64,000 bases of DNA from an uncultured Alistipes sp. (GTDB taxonomy: Bacteria; Bacteroidota; Bacteroidia; Bacteroidales; Rikenellaceae), in assembly GCF_963931675.1 (NCBI RefSeq), contig NZ_OZ007039.1:2393806-2457805 (forward strand). The letters are read 5' to 3'. Shown one piece after another: positions 45,640-52,610 of this stretch (position 1 is the first letter of the stretch; each line of letters opens with the position of its first letter). The translations under genes and the position numbers were made by a program. The notes beneath the pieces are model-generated. The model did not search any database. It had not been told where the DNA came from and saw nothing but the letters and a program-made list of their open reading frames with translations.

Positions 45640-47061
45640 CTATCTGTTTCTCATCCAACGTTCCTGCTTCAGGCGGACCAGGAAAATCAGCCCCCTGAAA
45701 CACAGCTCGACGCACATGGCAATCCATACACCTTTCAGTCCCAACGTAGGAGCGAGCATCGCGGCCAATGACAGACGCACAGCCCAGATACTGAAGAAAT
45801 TCATCAGGCACGGAACAAGCGTGTCCGCCGCCCCGACGAAGACACCGTAAGCCACAATCGAGGCTGCAAACATCGGTTCGGCGAACGCCTCGATACGCAG
45901 GGCCATCACGCCCAATTCCCGGATCTCCCCGACAGGGGTCATCAAGCCGATAATCTGGGGCGCGAACAGGTACATGAGTGCGCCCATGAATCCCATGACG
46001 CCCATTCCCATAAATACGGTGATACGGGCGAAACTGCGGGTCAGTTTCCGGCGACAGGCGCCGATACTCTGCCCGACCAGTGTCGTGGCGGCATCGGCAA
46101 TGCCGTAGCCGGGCATATAACAAAGGCTCTCGGCGGTGATGGCAAACGAGTTGGCGGCAATGGCAAAGACGCCCAACGGTGCCACGATGACCGTTGTCAT
46201 GATTTGCGCACCGCAAATGACGATATGCTCTATACCCATAGGAAGCCCGATACGGAGTGCCTTCTTCAACGTGGCCGCCGTCGGGCGGAAACTCCCTTGT
46301 TCTCCCGCCAGCTTCAATTCATCGGAATGCCTCCAAAGATACCGCAGCAATATCCCGGCAACCACCACTTCGGCGGCGGCCGTACCCAACGCCGCACCTT
46401 CAACCCCCAATCCGGCGCCAGGCATCGTAAAAGAGACTCCCGCCACGTGCCATTCGCGCGAAGGGAAAATCAGAAAAAAATTGAAGACGACATCCAGTAT
46501 GCACATCGCCACACCTGCCAGACTCGGCACGTGCATGTTGCCGCTGCAGCGCAACATGCCGCCTGCAAGGAAATTCATCTGCAAGGCAGGAAGGAAGAGC
46601 GAGAAGATAAGGAAGTAGAGCGACGCATCCCGGCGGATGGAGACATCGCCTCCCAACCAACCGGGAAGCATGCCGCTGATTGCCGCACCAAGCACGGCTA
46701 ACAATAGGCTGAAAGCAAGTGTGGCGGTCAGCGACTGCCGCAAAACGCTACGCGCTCCCTGCATGTCGCCCGCTCCGATTCTGTGCGCCACCTGTACGGA
46801 GAATCCGGTGGCAGCCGCCACACACAGCCCCCAAAAGAGCCATGTGGTCGTCGATACCAGCCCAATGGAGGCCGAAGCCTCGGCTCCGAGATGTCCCACC
46901 ATCGCCGCATCGATATACTGCATGACAATGGAAGACAGTTGTGCGATGACAGCAGGAATACTGAGCAGCACGGTCAGGTGCAACTGTTGCCGCAGCGCCA
47001 TCGGTTTGTCGTCGCGTATCAGCGCAAGCAGCGCGTTTGTTTTGCCGGCCTGTGTCCTCAT
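45640..47061 (-). CDS. MATE family efflux transporter
   Basis: 473 residues from ATG 47061, with about 12 helices in two similar halves. MATE features include the TVLLSIPAVIAQLSSIVMQYIDAAMVGHLG start and the second-half equivalent IGLPMGIEHIVICGAQIMTTVIVAPLG, as well as GYGIADAATTLVGQSIGA. It exports small molecules or drugs with Na+ or H+. A longer frame upstream crosses the acetyltransferase gene and was rejected. It is last in the operon from promoter C. Confidence 0.93.
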   Translation of the reverse strand: MRTQAGKTNALLALIRDDKPMALRQQLHLTVLLSIPAVIAQLSSIVMQYIDAAMVGHLGAEASASIGLVSTTTWLFWGLCVAAATGFSVQVAHRIGAGDMQGARSVLRQSLTATLAFSLLLAVLGAAISGMLPGWLGGDVSIRRDASLYFLIFSLFLPALQMNFLAGGMLRCSGNMHVPSLAGVAMCILDVVFNFFLIFPSREWHVAGVSFTMPGAGLGVEGAALGTAAAEVVVAGILLRYLWRHSDELKLAGEQGSFRPTAATLKKALRIGLPMGIEHIVICGAQIMTTVIVAPLGVFAIAANSFAITAESLCYMPGYGIADAATTLVGQSIGACRRKLTRSFARITVFMGMGVMGFMGALMYLFAPQIIGLMTPVGEIRELGVMALRIEAFAEPMFAASIVAYGVFVGAADTLVPCLMNFFSIWAVRLSLAAMLAPTLGLKGVWIAMCVELCFRGLIFLVRLKQERWMRNR

Positions 47062-47204
47062 CCGTTCCGTTCTTTGGTGAGCTTGAACACCTTCCCGTAA
47101 GTGAACATCCGCCAAATCCATTCCAATGGTCCGAATTGACAGTAATACCGTTCGGATGGCCTGATGGGGATGGCCGTATGGCTGGTTCCTGATTCCACTT
47201 CCAT
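47058..47204 (-). pseudogene. C-terminal remnant of a DUF418 membrane protein (48 codons)
   Basis: A short open frame from ATG 47204 to a TGA that overlaps the MATE start codon. It contains FGPLEWIWRMFTYGK, which closely resembles the GPLEWLWR-SLTYGK end of DUF418 proteins, while the membrane helices that precede it are missing. It probably marks an internal deletion of a gene between the acetyltransferase and the MATE gene. Whether the 48-residue peptide is made is unknown. Confidence 0.6.
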
Positions 47205-47207
47205 AGG

Positions 47208-47786
47208 CTATCGCTTCTCGTCCTTGCCGATGTTTCGGATATGCCTTGCCGGTACGCCTCCTGCAATCGTGTCGGCCTTCACGTCCTTCGTCACCACCGA
47301 CCCGGCGGCGATAATGGCGTTGTCCCCCACGGTCACACCTCGCAGGATGGTGGAGTTCGAACCGACCCACACGTTCCTGCCCAAACGGATGGGAGCCGGA
47401 TACATCGCCCCACGGTCTTCGGGAGCCGTGCCGTGATTGAGCGTGGCGAAAACCACGTTGTGGCCGATGAGACAACCGTCGCCCAATGTCACACCGCCGT
47501 GGTCCTGAAAATGGCAGCAGGCATTGATGAATACATTGCGCCCGATGGTGATATTCCTGCCGAAGTCCGTGTAAAACGGCGGAAACATCTTGAATGTCTC
47601 ATCCACGGGCTTGCCGGTCAGGCGCGACATGAGTGCGCGCAACTCCTCCTGTGAATGGTATGAGCTGTTTATCTCGCAGGTGATGCGCCGGGCCTGGTCG
47701 CTCATTTCGTCCATCAACCGATAGATTTCCGGTGTATTGAGCGCACCGCCGGCCTTGATATGATTCAGAAAATCTTCCAGTGTCAT
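47208..47786 (-). CDS. Sugar O-acetyltransferase (maltose acetyltransferase-like, hexapeptide repeat)
   Basis: 192 residues. The N-terminus contains the MAC-like helical segment (EIYRLMDEMSDQARRITCEINSS), followed by left-handed beta-helix hexapeptide repeats: IGRNVFINACCHFQDHGGVTLGDGCLIGHNV with the catalytic His, and GRNVWVGSNSTILRGVTVGDNAIIAAGSVVTKDV. It transfers acetyl from acetyl-CoA to sugars or related acceptors in the cytosol. It follows the flavodoxin by 15 bases. Confidence 0.92.
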   Translation of the reverse strand: MTLEDFLNHIKAGGALNTPEIYRLMDEMSDQARRITCEINSSYHSQEELRALMSRLTGKPVDETFKMFPPFYTDFGRNITIGRNVFINACCHFQDHGGVTLGDGCLIGHNVVFATLNHGTAPEDRGAMYPAPIRLGRNVWVGSNSTILRGVTVGDNAIIAAGSVVTKDVKADTIAGGVPARHIRNIGKDEKR

Positions 47787-47801
47787 AATCCGCTTCTTCC
47801 C

Positions 47802-48341
47802 CTATGCCTGTCTGCCCATTTCGTATGCCTCCTGCAATTTCGGGCTTCCCTTGATTTCTCCCGTGTGCCATACGCCACCGCAAAACAGCGTACCCTTCAC
47901 CGTCGGATTTTCCAGGCAATCGAGGAATCCCATGAAATTGGCAACGATGCGGTCCATAATTGTTTCATCCTCTTCGGCAGCCGTAGCTATGAAATAAAAC
48001 TCCTTGTCCTTCATTTCGGTATAAGGTCCGCAGCAACGGTCTATCATCATTTTCATCTGGGCACTCATGGCATAGAAATAGACCGGTGTACCCATTACGA
48101 TGACATTTGCCGCGAGCATCTTTTCTATGATTTCAGCCGCATCATCCTTCTGAGGGCATGGCTTTTTGTACTGGCTGCATACACTGCACCCCATGCAGGG
48201 ATGTATCTTCTTGTCACGCAGAAAAATCTTCTCTACACGGTTTCCACTCTCTATCGCTCCGCGCATGAACTCATCGCAAAGCGTGTCCGAATTGCCGCCA
48301 CGACGGGGGCTGGACGATAAAATCAGAATATTCTTTGGCAT
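47802..48341 (-). CDS. Flavodoxin family protein / NAD(P)H-dependent FMN oxidoreductase
   Basis: 179 residues. FMN-phosphate loop ILSSSPRRGGNSDTL at the N-terminus, then a GCSVCSQYKKPCPQKDD segment with closely spaced cysteines that may bind metal or form disulphides, then TPVYFYAMSAQMKMMIDR. This is the two-domain-like iron-sulphur-less flavodoxin type common near AraC regulators. It lies 16 bases after the DUF362 relic on the same strand. Confidence 0.9.
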   Translation of the reverse strand: MPKNILILSSSPRRGGNSDTLCDEFMRGAIESGNRVEKIFLRDKKIHPCMGCSVCSQYKKPCPQKDDAAEIIEKMLAANVIVMGTPVYFYAMSAQMKMMIDRCCGPYTEMKDKEFYFIATAAEEDETIMDRIVANFMGFLDCLENPTVKGTLFCGGVWHTGEIKGSPKLQEAYEMGRQA

Positions 48342-48357
48342 GGTTTATCTGTTTCTA

Positions 48358-48690
48358 TTAGGTGTTTGTCTCCACGATATGGGCATCGGGAAGGTCTTTG
48401 GCAAGCAGCGCCTTTACGCTCACGGGGTATAATGTTCGCTCCGTTCTGTTCCCCGGTATGCAGTTTTACCCCTGCATGTCCCTTGATGTCACCACTTGCC
48501 TGTTCATACGCCTTGATCACCCCTTCGGCACTGAGGTTACGTGTGAAATGGACTACGGATTCATTACCTGTGCGTTCCTCGTAAGGCACATGCTTGTTAC
48601 CGTTTTTTCCGGAACCGGATCGGACTGCGCAATGGCGGTTGTTCCCGTCGCTGACAAACTTGCAATCATGATGGCTGACATACGTTTCAT
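48358..48690 (-). pseudogene. Decayed DUF362 family protein
   Basis: ATG 48690 starts a signal peptide (MIASLSATGTTAIAQ). The match to DUF362 then continues in another frame (VVHFTRNLSAEGVIKAYEQ, then HAGVKLHTGEQNGANIIPRE) and finally in a third (VKALLAKDLPDAHIVETNT). At least two frameshifts are therefore present, and the sequence stops far short of the normal family length. DUF362 proteins bind iron-sulphur clusters in their full form; nothing functional is expected here. Confidence 0.7.
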
Positions 48691-48733
48691 TCTCTATTGA
48701 TATTATCGGGTTCAGAGTTTCTGAATCTTGATG

Positions 48734-48800
48734 CAAAGGTAAGCGTATGCCTGGAAATACCGTGTAGATGAATTACAGATGTTATAACCCCAATTACATG
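48734..48800 (-). promoter_or_regulatory. AraC-type promoter C, upstream of the DUF362-flavodoxin-acetyltransferase-MATE operon
   Basis: -7 TACCTTTG on the minus strand (48734-48741), then 30 bases, then CTGTAAT (48772-48778), five bases, GGGGTTAT and a variant second word (ATGTAAT). Same geometry as promoters A and B. Confidence 0.8.
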
Positions 48801-48829
48801 ATTTTCGGAAAGAACGGCATAAATCTGTA

Positions 48830-48890
48830 GTCGGGGTTATATTATCTGTAATTGGGGTTATGGCAATCTCCGTATAATCCTCTACCTTTG
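48830..48890 (+). promoter_or_regulatory. AraC-type promoter D, upstream of the two AraC regulators
   Basis: On the plus strand CTGTAGT and GGGGTTAT, five bases, CTGTAAT (48846-48852) followed directly by a further GGGGTTAT, then 30 bases from CTGTAAT to the -7 box TACCTTTG (48883-48890). The same spacing as in A, B and C implies that the AraC pair controls its own operon too. Confidence 0.78.
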
Positions 48891-48915
48891 TGTTCAGAAT
48901 AGATGGGAATTGGAT

Positions 48916-49827
48916 ATGGTTATGGAGAAGATACTTAACCTGGACAGTGTAGACCAATACAACCGTTTATACGGTCTTGAGACCCTGCACCCGTTGGTCA
49001 GCGTGGTCAATCTCAATGAAGCAACCCGCGCGGTGGGGACCATACGTCTCAACTATGGGGTGTATGCCCTGTATCTGAAACTGGAAAAGGCGTGCGACAT
49101 CAAGTACGGGCGCCAGAAGTACGATTACGAAGAGGGAACCATTGTCTGTTTCGCTCCCGGACAAACGGCTGAGACGACACCGACAGTCGGTCGTATCCGG
49201 ACCAATGCGTACGGCATCATCTTCCATCCCGACCTGCTTCGCGGCACATCATTGAATAAAACGATAAAGAACTACACCTTCTTCTCGTACGAGGTCAATG
49301 AAGCGTTGCACGTGTCCGAGGAGGAGCAGACGATTATATTGGATTGCCTGAGAATCATCCGGAAAGAACTGGAACATGACATAGACAAACACAGCAAGAC
49401 CCTGATTGCGACCTATATTGAACTGCTGCTTGGTTACTGTATGCGGTTTTACGAACGCCAGTTTATAACGCGCAGCAAAAGCAACCGGGATGTGCTGACC
49501 CGCTTCGAGTCCCTGCTGGACGAATATTTCGAGGGACCAGCCATTGAGCGTGACGGACTGCCTTCCGTGAAATACTTCGCGGACAAATTGTATCTCTCTC
49601 CCAACTATTTCGGAGACATGCTTAAAAAGGAAACCGGCAAGACACCGCAGGAATATATCCATGCGAAAGTCATTGACATAGCGAAAGACCGCATAGCCGG
49701 TACGCAAGATACGGTAAGCCAGATAGCTTATTCGTTAGGGTTCCAATATCCGCAGCATCTGTGCCGTTTGTTCAAAAAGCGGGTCGGATGTACGCCGAAT
49801 GAATACCGCGCGAAAATGGTTGGCTGA
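48916..49827 (+). CDS. AraC family transcriptional regulator 1
   Basis: 303 residues from ATG 48916; ATG 48922 or TTG 48910 are possible. The N-terminal about 180 residues form a cupin-like sensor (YGRQKYDYEEGTIVCFAPGQ, IIFHPDLLRGTSLNKTIKNYTFFSYE). The C-terminus is an AraC double helix-turn-helix (VKYFADKLYLSPNYFGDMLKKETGKTPQEYI and VSQIAYSLGFQYPQHLCRLFKKRVGCTPNEYR). It shares strong similarity with the next gene, eight bases downstream, as expected from tandem duplication. Confidence 0.93.
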   Translation: MVMEKILNLDSVDQYNRLYGLETLHPLVSVVNLNEATRAVGTIRLNYGVYALYLKLEKACDIKYGRQKYDYEEGTIVCFAPGQTAETTPTVGRIRTNAYGIIFHPDLLRGTSLNKTIKNYTFFSYEVNEALHVSEEEQTIILDCLRIIRKELEHDIDKHSKTLIATYIELLLGYCMRFYERQFITRSKSNRDVLTRFESLLDEYFEGPAIERDGLPSVKYFADKLYLSPNYFGDMLKKETGKTPQEYIHAKVIDIAKDRIAGTQDTVSQIAYSLGFQYPQHLCRLFKKRVGCTPNEYRAKMVG

Positions 49828-49835
49828 AAGGGCAG

Positions 49836-50732
49836 ATGAAAGAGACACTGGACATAAAAAGCGTGTGCGAATGCAACCGCCGTTTGGGGTGCAGGACGCT
49901 GCATCCCCAGGCGAGCATCATCAATCTGGAACACCCGGACCTGGAGCAGGAGGCCGTAAAATTCGAGTTTTATGCCGTATTGCTCATTGAGGAGTGTTCC
50001 GATGGCTGTTGTTGCTGCGGGCGTAAATACTACGACTACTCCAATGCCACGATGGTATTTCTTGAACCCGGAGAGATTTTCCGCATGAGTGAAGCGGGCG
50101 TATTGCCTGATAAAGGATGGCTGTTGGCATTTCATCCCGATTTGCTGTATCGGACTTCACTGAAAAATCATATCAAAAACTACACGTTCTTTTCTTACAG
50201 CAAGGGGGAGGCATTGCATCTGTCGCAACGGGAAACAGCGACCATTACATGCTGTCTTGAGAATATCGAAGAGGAACTGCACCATTCTATCGATTTGCAC
50301 ACCGCAACCATTCTCTCGCGGCACATCGAGCTGATGCTGGACTACTGTACCCGTTTCTACGAGCGACAATTCATCACACGAGAGAATAGGAACAAGAATG
50401 TACTTGAAGAGTTGGAAACCCTGCTTGATGACTATATAGCTTCCGGCAAATTACGCGACTTCATACTGCCCACATCGGAATATTGCGCCCCGAAGTTGGG
50501 ATTGTCAGTTCCATATTTTAACGATTTGTTAAAATTTGAGACAGGTAAGACGCTGGATGAATATTTCCAGATGAAACGGCTTGAAGCGGCCAAAAGGATG
50601 CTGCTCGGAGCCGAGAGTACACCAACCGCTGTAGCACGACAGTTAGGTTATCCTAATGTGCAATATTTCAGCCTGTTGTTTAAAAAAGTAACAAATACGG
50701 CACCTAATAAGTACAAGCGTTCGTTGAATTAA
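49836..50732 (+). CDS. AraC family transcriptional regulator 2 (paralogue of regulator 1)
   Basis: 298 residues with the same layout as its neighbour: a sensor domain (YDYSNATMVFLEPGEIF, LAFHPDLLYRTSLKNHIKNYTFFSY) and a C-terminal AraC HTH (LGLSVPYFNDLLKFETGKTLDEYF, AVARQLGYPNVQYFSLLFKKVTNTAPNKY). A cluster of cysteines, SDGCCCCGRKYYDY, is present in the sensor and absent from regulator 1, so the two may sense different signals. It ends before an AT-rich gap and the tRNA terminator. Confidence 0.92.
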   Translation: MKETLDIKSVCECNRRLGCRTLHPQASIINLEHPDLEQEAVKFEFYAVLLIEECSDGCCCCGRKYYDYSNATMVFLEPGEIFRMSEAGVLPDKGWLLAFHPDLLYRTSLKNHIKNYTFFSYSKGEALHLSQRETATITCCLENIEEELHHSIDLHTATILSRHIELMLDYCTRFYERQFITRENRNKNVLEELETLLDDYIASGKLRDFILPTSEYCAPKLGLSVPYFNDLLKFETGKTLDEYFQMKRLEAAKRMLLGAESTPTAVARQLGYPNVQYFSLLFKKVTNTAPNKYKRSLN

Positions 50733-50930
50733 GACGATGTTTCCTGCAAACAAGAGCTGGGCAAATAAGATTTGGTAGGTTGTAAATGCTTGTTATCCGC
50801 ATTTTCATACTTTATCCGATGCCACAAGTTAATCTTCTTTCGGTGTACTTTCTCGGCCCGGAAAAAAGTACACCGAATAGGCCACAGGTAACCCGCTTTT
50901 CGATGCCTTTTTCTGCATTTCTGACAAAAT
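50733..50930. other. Gene-free right edge of the island
   Basis: No coding sequence, repeat or promoter is supported. A GGTGTACTTT...AAAGTACACC inverted repeat (about 50839-50875) sits inside it and may be a weak hairpin. The region ends at the hairpin at 50931. Confidence 0.5.
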
Positions 50931-50965
50931 AAAAATCCCTGCAAACCGGTGTTTGTAGGGATTCG
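50931..50965. terminator. Terminator hairpin at the 3' end of the tRNA-Ser transcript
   Basis: AATCCCTGCAAAC pairs with GTTTGTAGGGATT (one G-T pair) across a four-base loop, with A-rich sequence on the left, i.e. a T-run for leftward transcription. It suits the tRNA gene. A 9-C tract (50983-50991) lies between it and the tRNA. Confidence 0.75.
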
Positions 50966-50997
50966 GGAGGTTTTTCACGCTACCCCCCCCCTCTTGG

Positions 50998-51086
50998 CGG
51001 AGAGAACGAGATTCGAACTCGTGGTACGGGTTGCCCCGTACGTCGGTTTAGCAAACCGGTGGTTTCAGCCACTCACCCATCTCTCC
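50998..51086 (-). tRNA. tRNA-Ser (anticodon GCU)
   Basis: On the minus strand GGAGAGA (51080-51086) opens a seven-base acceptor stem closed by TCTCTCC, with discriminator G. The anticodon stem-loop reads CCGGTTTGCTAAACCGG with anticodon GCU. A long variable arm (GTACGGGGCAACCCGTAC) and a GTTCGAATC T-loop complete the class II shape of serine tRNAs. CCA is not encoded. Length is 89 bases. Confidence 0.95.
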
Positions 51087-51124
51087 GGGCACGCTTCGCG
51101 GACTGTTCCGTCCGAAAGGGTGTG

Positions 51125-51155
51125 CAAATATAGAATCTTTTTGGGTAAATACAAA
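51125..51155 (-). promoter_or_regulatory. Promoter of the tRNA-Ser gene
   Basis: On the minus strand TTTG (51152-51155), 19-nt spacer, TATATTTG (51125-51132), about 39 bases before the mature 5' end at 51086. Nearly back-to-back with the next plus-strand promoter. Confidence 0.75.
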
Positions 51156-51176
51156 AAAAATGCGGTCGAAAATTCC

Positions 51177-51184
51177 TATTTTTG
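51177..51184 (+). promoter_or_regulatory. -7 box of the first pectin-locus gene
   Basis: TATTTTTG matches the consensus and ends 18 bases before ATG 51203. It overlaps a TTG at 51182 that would otherwise be a longer start, so that start is excluded. Confidence 0.65.
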
Positions 51185-51202
51185 CATGAAAAGAGACTTC
51201 TC

Positions 51203-52609
51203 ATGCTGCTGCGACTTCCGACACGTATTCCTCTTCGATGCCTATTCGCCCTTTGCTGCCTGATTCCGGCATGGGTTGCTGCATCTTCTGATTCCGATCC
51301 GATGCGCCCGCATCCGCTGACCGTTTTTTTGCAGGAAGCCGAACGGCGCTTCGACGTGCGGATCACCTGCAAGCGCTTCAATCCCGATACGGTTCAGGTC
51401 AACTGGGGAGCCTTCCGCATCCGGCCCTATTCGCTTGACGAGACGTTGGACAACCTGCTCCGGCCCGCCGATCTGGTGTGGAACCGCCGGACGACACCCG
51501 ACGGAGAGACCCGAATCACGGTGCAGCCTTACGAATACTACCGCCGTACACCGGCCGACGGCGAGCTGCTGCTGCAGTGGCTGGCGGTGCTTGCCCCCGA
51601 CAGCGCCTCGTGGGAGCGGCGGCGCGAATGCCTGCTGACGGAGGCGCGCGAGGCTTTGGCGCTCGATCCCTTTCTGCGGGGCGTTGTTGCCGATCCCGAC
51701 GTGCGACTGGGGCGTGAAGTGCGCCACGACGGCTATACGATGCAGAACTACGCCCTCGAAACCCTTCCGGGACTCTACGTCTGCGGTACGATCTACGCCC
51801 CGCTTGCGAAGGGCCCGCACCCGCTGATCGTCTCGCCCGCGGGCCACTGGGAGGGAGGCCGCTGCCGCCCGGACCAGCAGCTGCGCATGGCGACCTTCGC
51901 GCGCATGGGCGCCGTGGCGGTCGATATGGATATTTTCGGCTGGGGAGATTCGGAACGCCAGGTGGGGCGTGAGGCGCATACGCAACACTACTCGATGCAA
52001 CTCCAGGCGCTGTGGTCAAAGCGCGTGACGGACTGGATGGTTGCCTCGCGCCGCGACATCGATACGACGCGTATGGCCGCGACGGGCGGTTCGGGCGGTG
52101 CGACGCATGCGCTGCAGCTGGCACTGCTCGACGATCGTTTTGCGGCGCTGGCCCCGGTCGTGCACCTGGTTTCGCATTTCGACGGGGGCTGCCCGTGCGA
52201 GAGCGGGCGCCCGGTGACGCTGGCGGGCGGCGGGAGCTGTATGCCGGAGCTGCTGGCCGCGGCAATGGCCCCGCGCCCGACGCTGGTCGTCAGCGACGGC
52301 GGCGACTGGACTTCGACCTACCCGACGCTGGAATACCCCTTCCTGCGGCGGATCTGGGGCTTCTACGGGGCGGAGGCGGCGGTGCGGAATGTCCATTTCG
52401 CGGACGAACGCCACGACTACGGCGTGAACAAACGGCAGGCGGTCTACGCCTTCTTTGCCGAGACCCTGGGTCTCGACATCGCGCAGGCGGATGAAAGCCG
52501 CGTGACGCTGCTTCCCGAATCGGCCCTGCAAAGTTTCGGGAGCGAACTCCCGGAGCGGGCCTTGCGGAGCCGTGAAGAGCTGGAACGGATCATCGAAAAA
52601 CTGAAATGA
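51203..52609 (+). CDS. Secreted esterase with an N-terminal STN-like domain (CE19-like pectin esterase candidate)
   Basis: 468 residues from ATG 51203, with a signal peptide (CLFALCCLIPAWVAA). Residues about 32-105 look like a STN domain (LTVFLQEAERRFDVRI, YSLDETLDNLLRPADLVW, ETRITVQPYEYY), normally seen in SusC-type or FecA receptors. The remaining part is an alpha/beta hydrolase: GHWEGGRCRPDQQ, MDIFGWGDS, nucleophile GGSGGATHAL, and a C-terminal DERHDYGVNKRQAVYAFF. This resembles pectin methylesterases of family CE19, which would fit its place. The combination is unusual; activity is inferred. Confidence 0.75.
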   Translation: MLLRLPTRIPLRCLFALCCLIPAWVAASSDSDPMRPHPLTVFLQEAERRFDVRITCKRFNPDTVQVNWGAFRIRPYSLDETLDNLLRPADLVWNRRTTPDGETRITVQPYEYYRRTPADGELLLQWLAVLAPDSASWERRRECLLTEAREALALDPFLRGVVADPDVRLGREVRHDGYTMQNYALETLPGLYVCGTIYAPLAKGPHPLIVSPAGHWEGGRCRPDQQLRMATFARMGAVAVDMDIFGWGDSERQVGREAHTQHYSMQLQALWSKRVTDWMVASRRDIDTTRMAATGGSGGATHALQLALLDDRFAALAPVVHLVSHFDGGCPCESGRPVTLAGGGSCMPELLAAAMAPRPTLVVSDGGDWTSTYPTLEYPFLRRIWGFYGAEAAVRNVHFADERHDYGVNKRQAVYAFFAETLGLDIAQADESRVTLLPESALQSFGSELPERALRSREELERIIEKLK

Positions 52610-52610
52610 T

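Larger units (their letters stand above)
41060..50990. other. Putative acquired island next to tRNA-Ser
   Basis: Between the kinase relic and the tRNA-Ser gene the base composition drops visibly, and codon use shifts to more A/T-ending codons than in either flank. The 3' end of the tRNA faces the block, the usual side for site-specific integration. No integrase, transfer gene or direct repeat of the tRNA end was found, so the mechanism is unknown. The cargo is a small AraC-controlled gene set with several decayed members. Confidence 0.5.

Noticed and set aside
48323..48736. A continuous 137-residue minus-strand gene over the DUF362 relic
   Set aside because: Only its middle matches DUF362; the rest of the match lies in two other frames, so the long frame is accidental.
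50998..51086. An att direct repeat of the tRNA-Ser 3' end at the left edge of the island
   Set aside because: I looked around 40450-41135 for the tRNA end and found no copy; the island claim rests on composition and position only.
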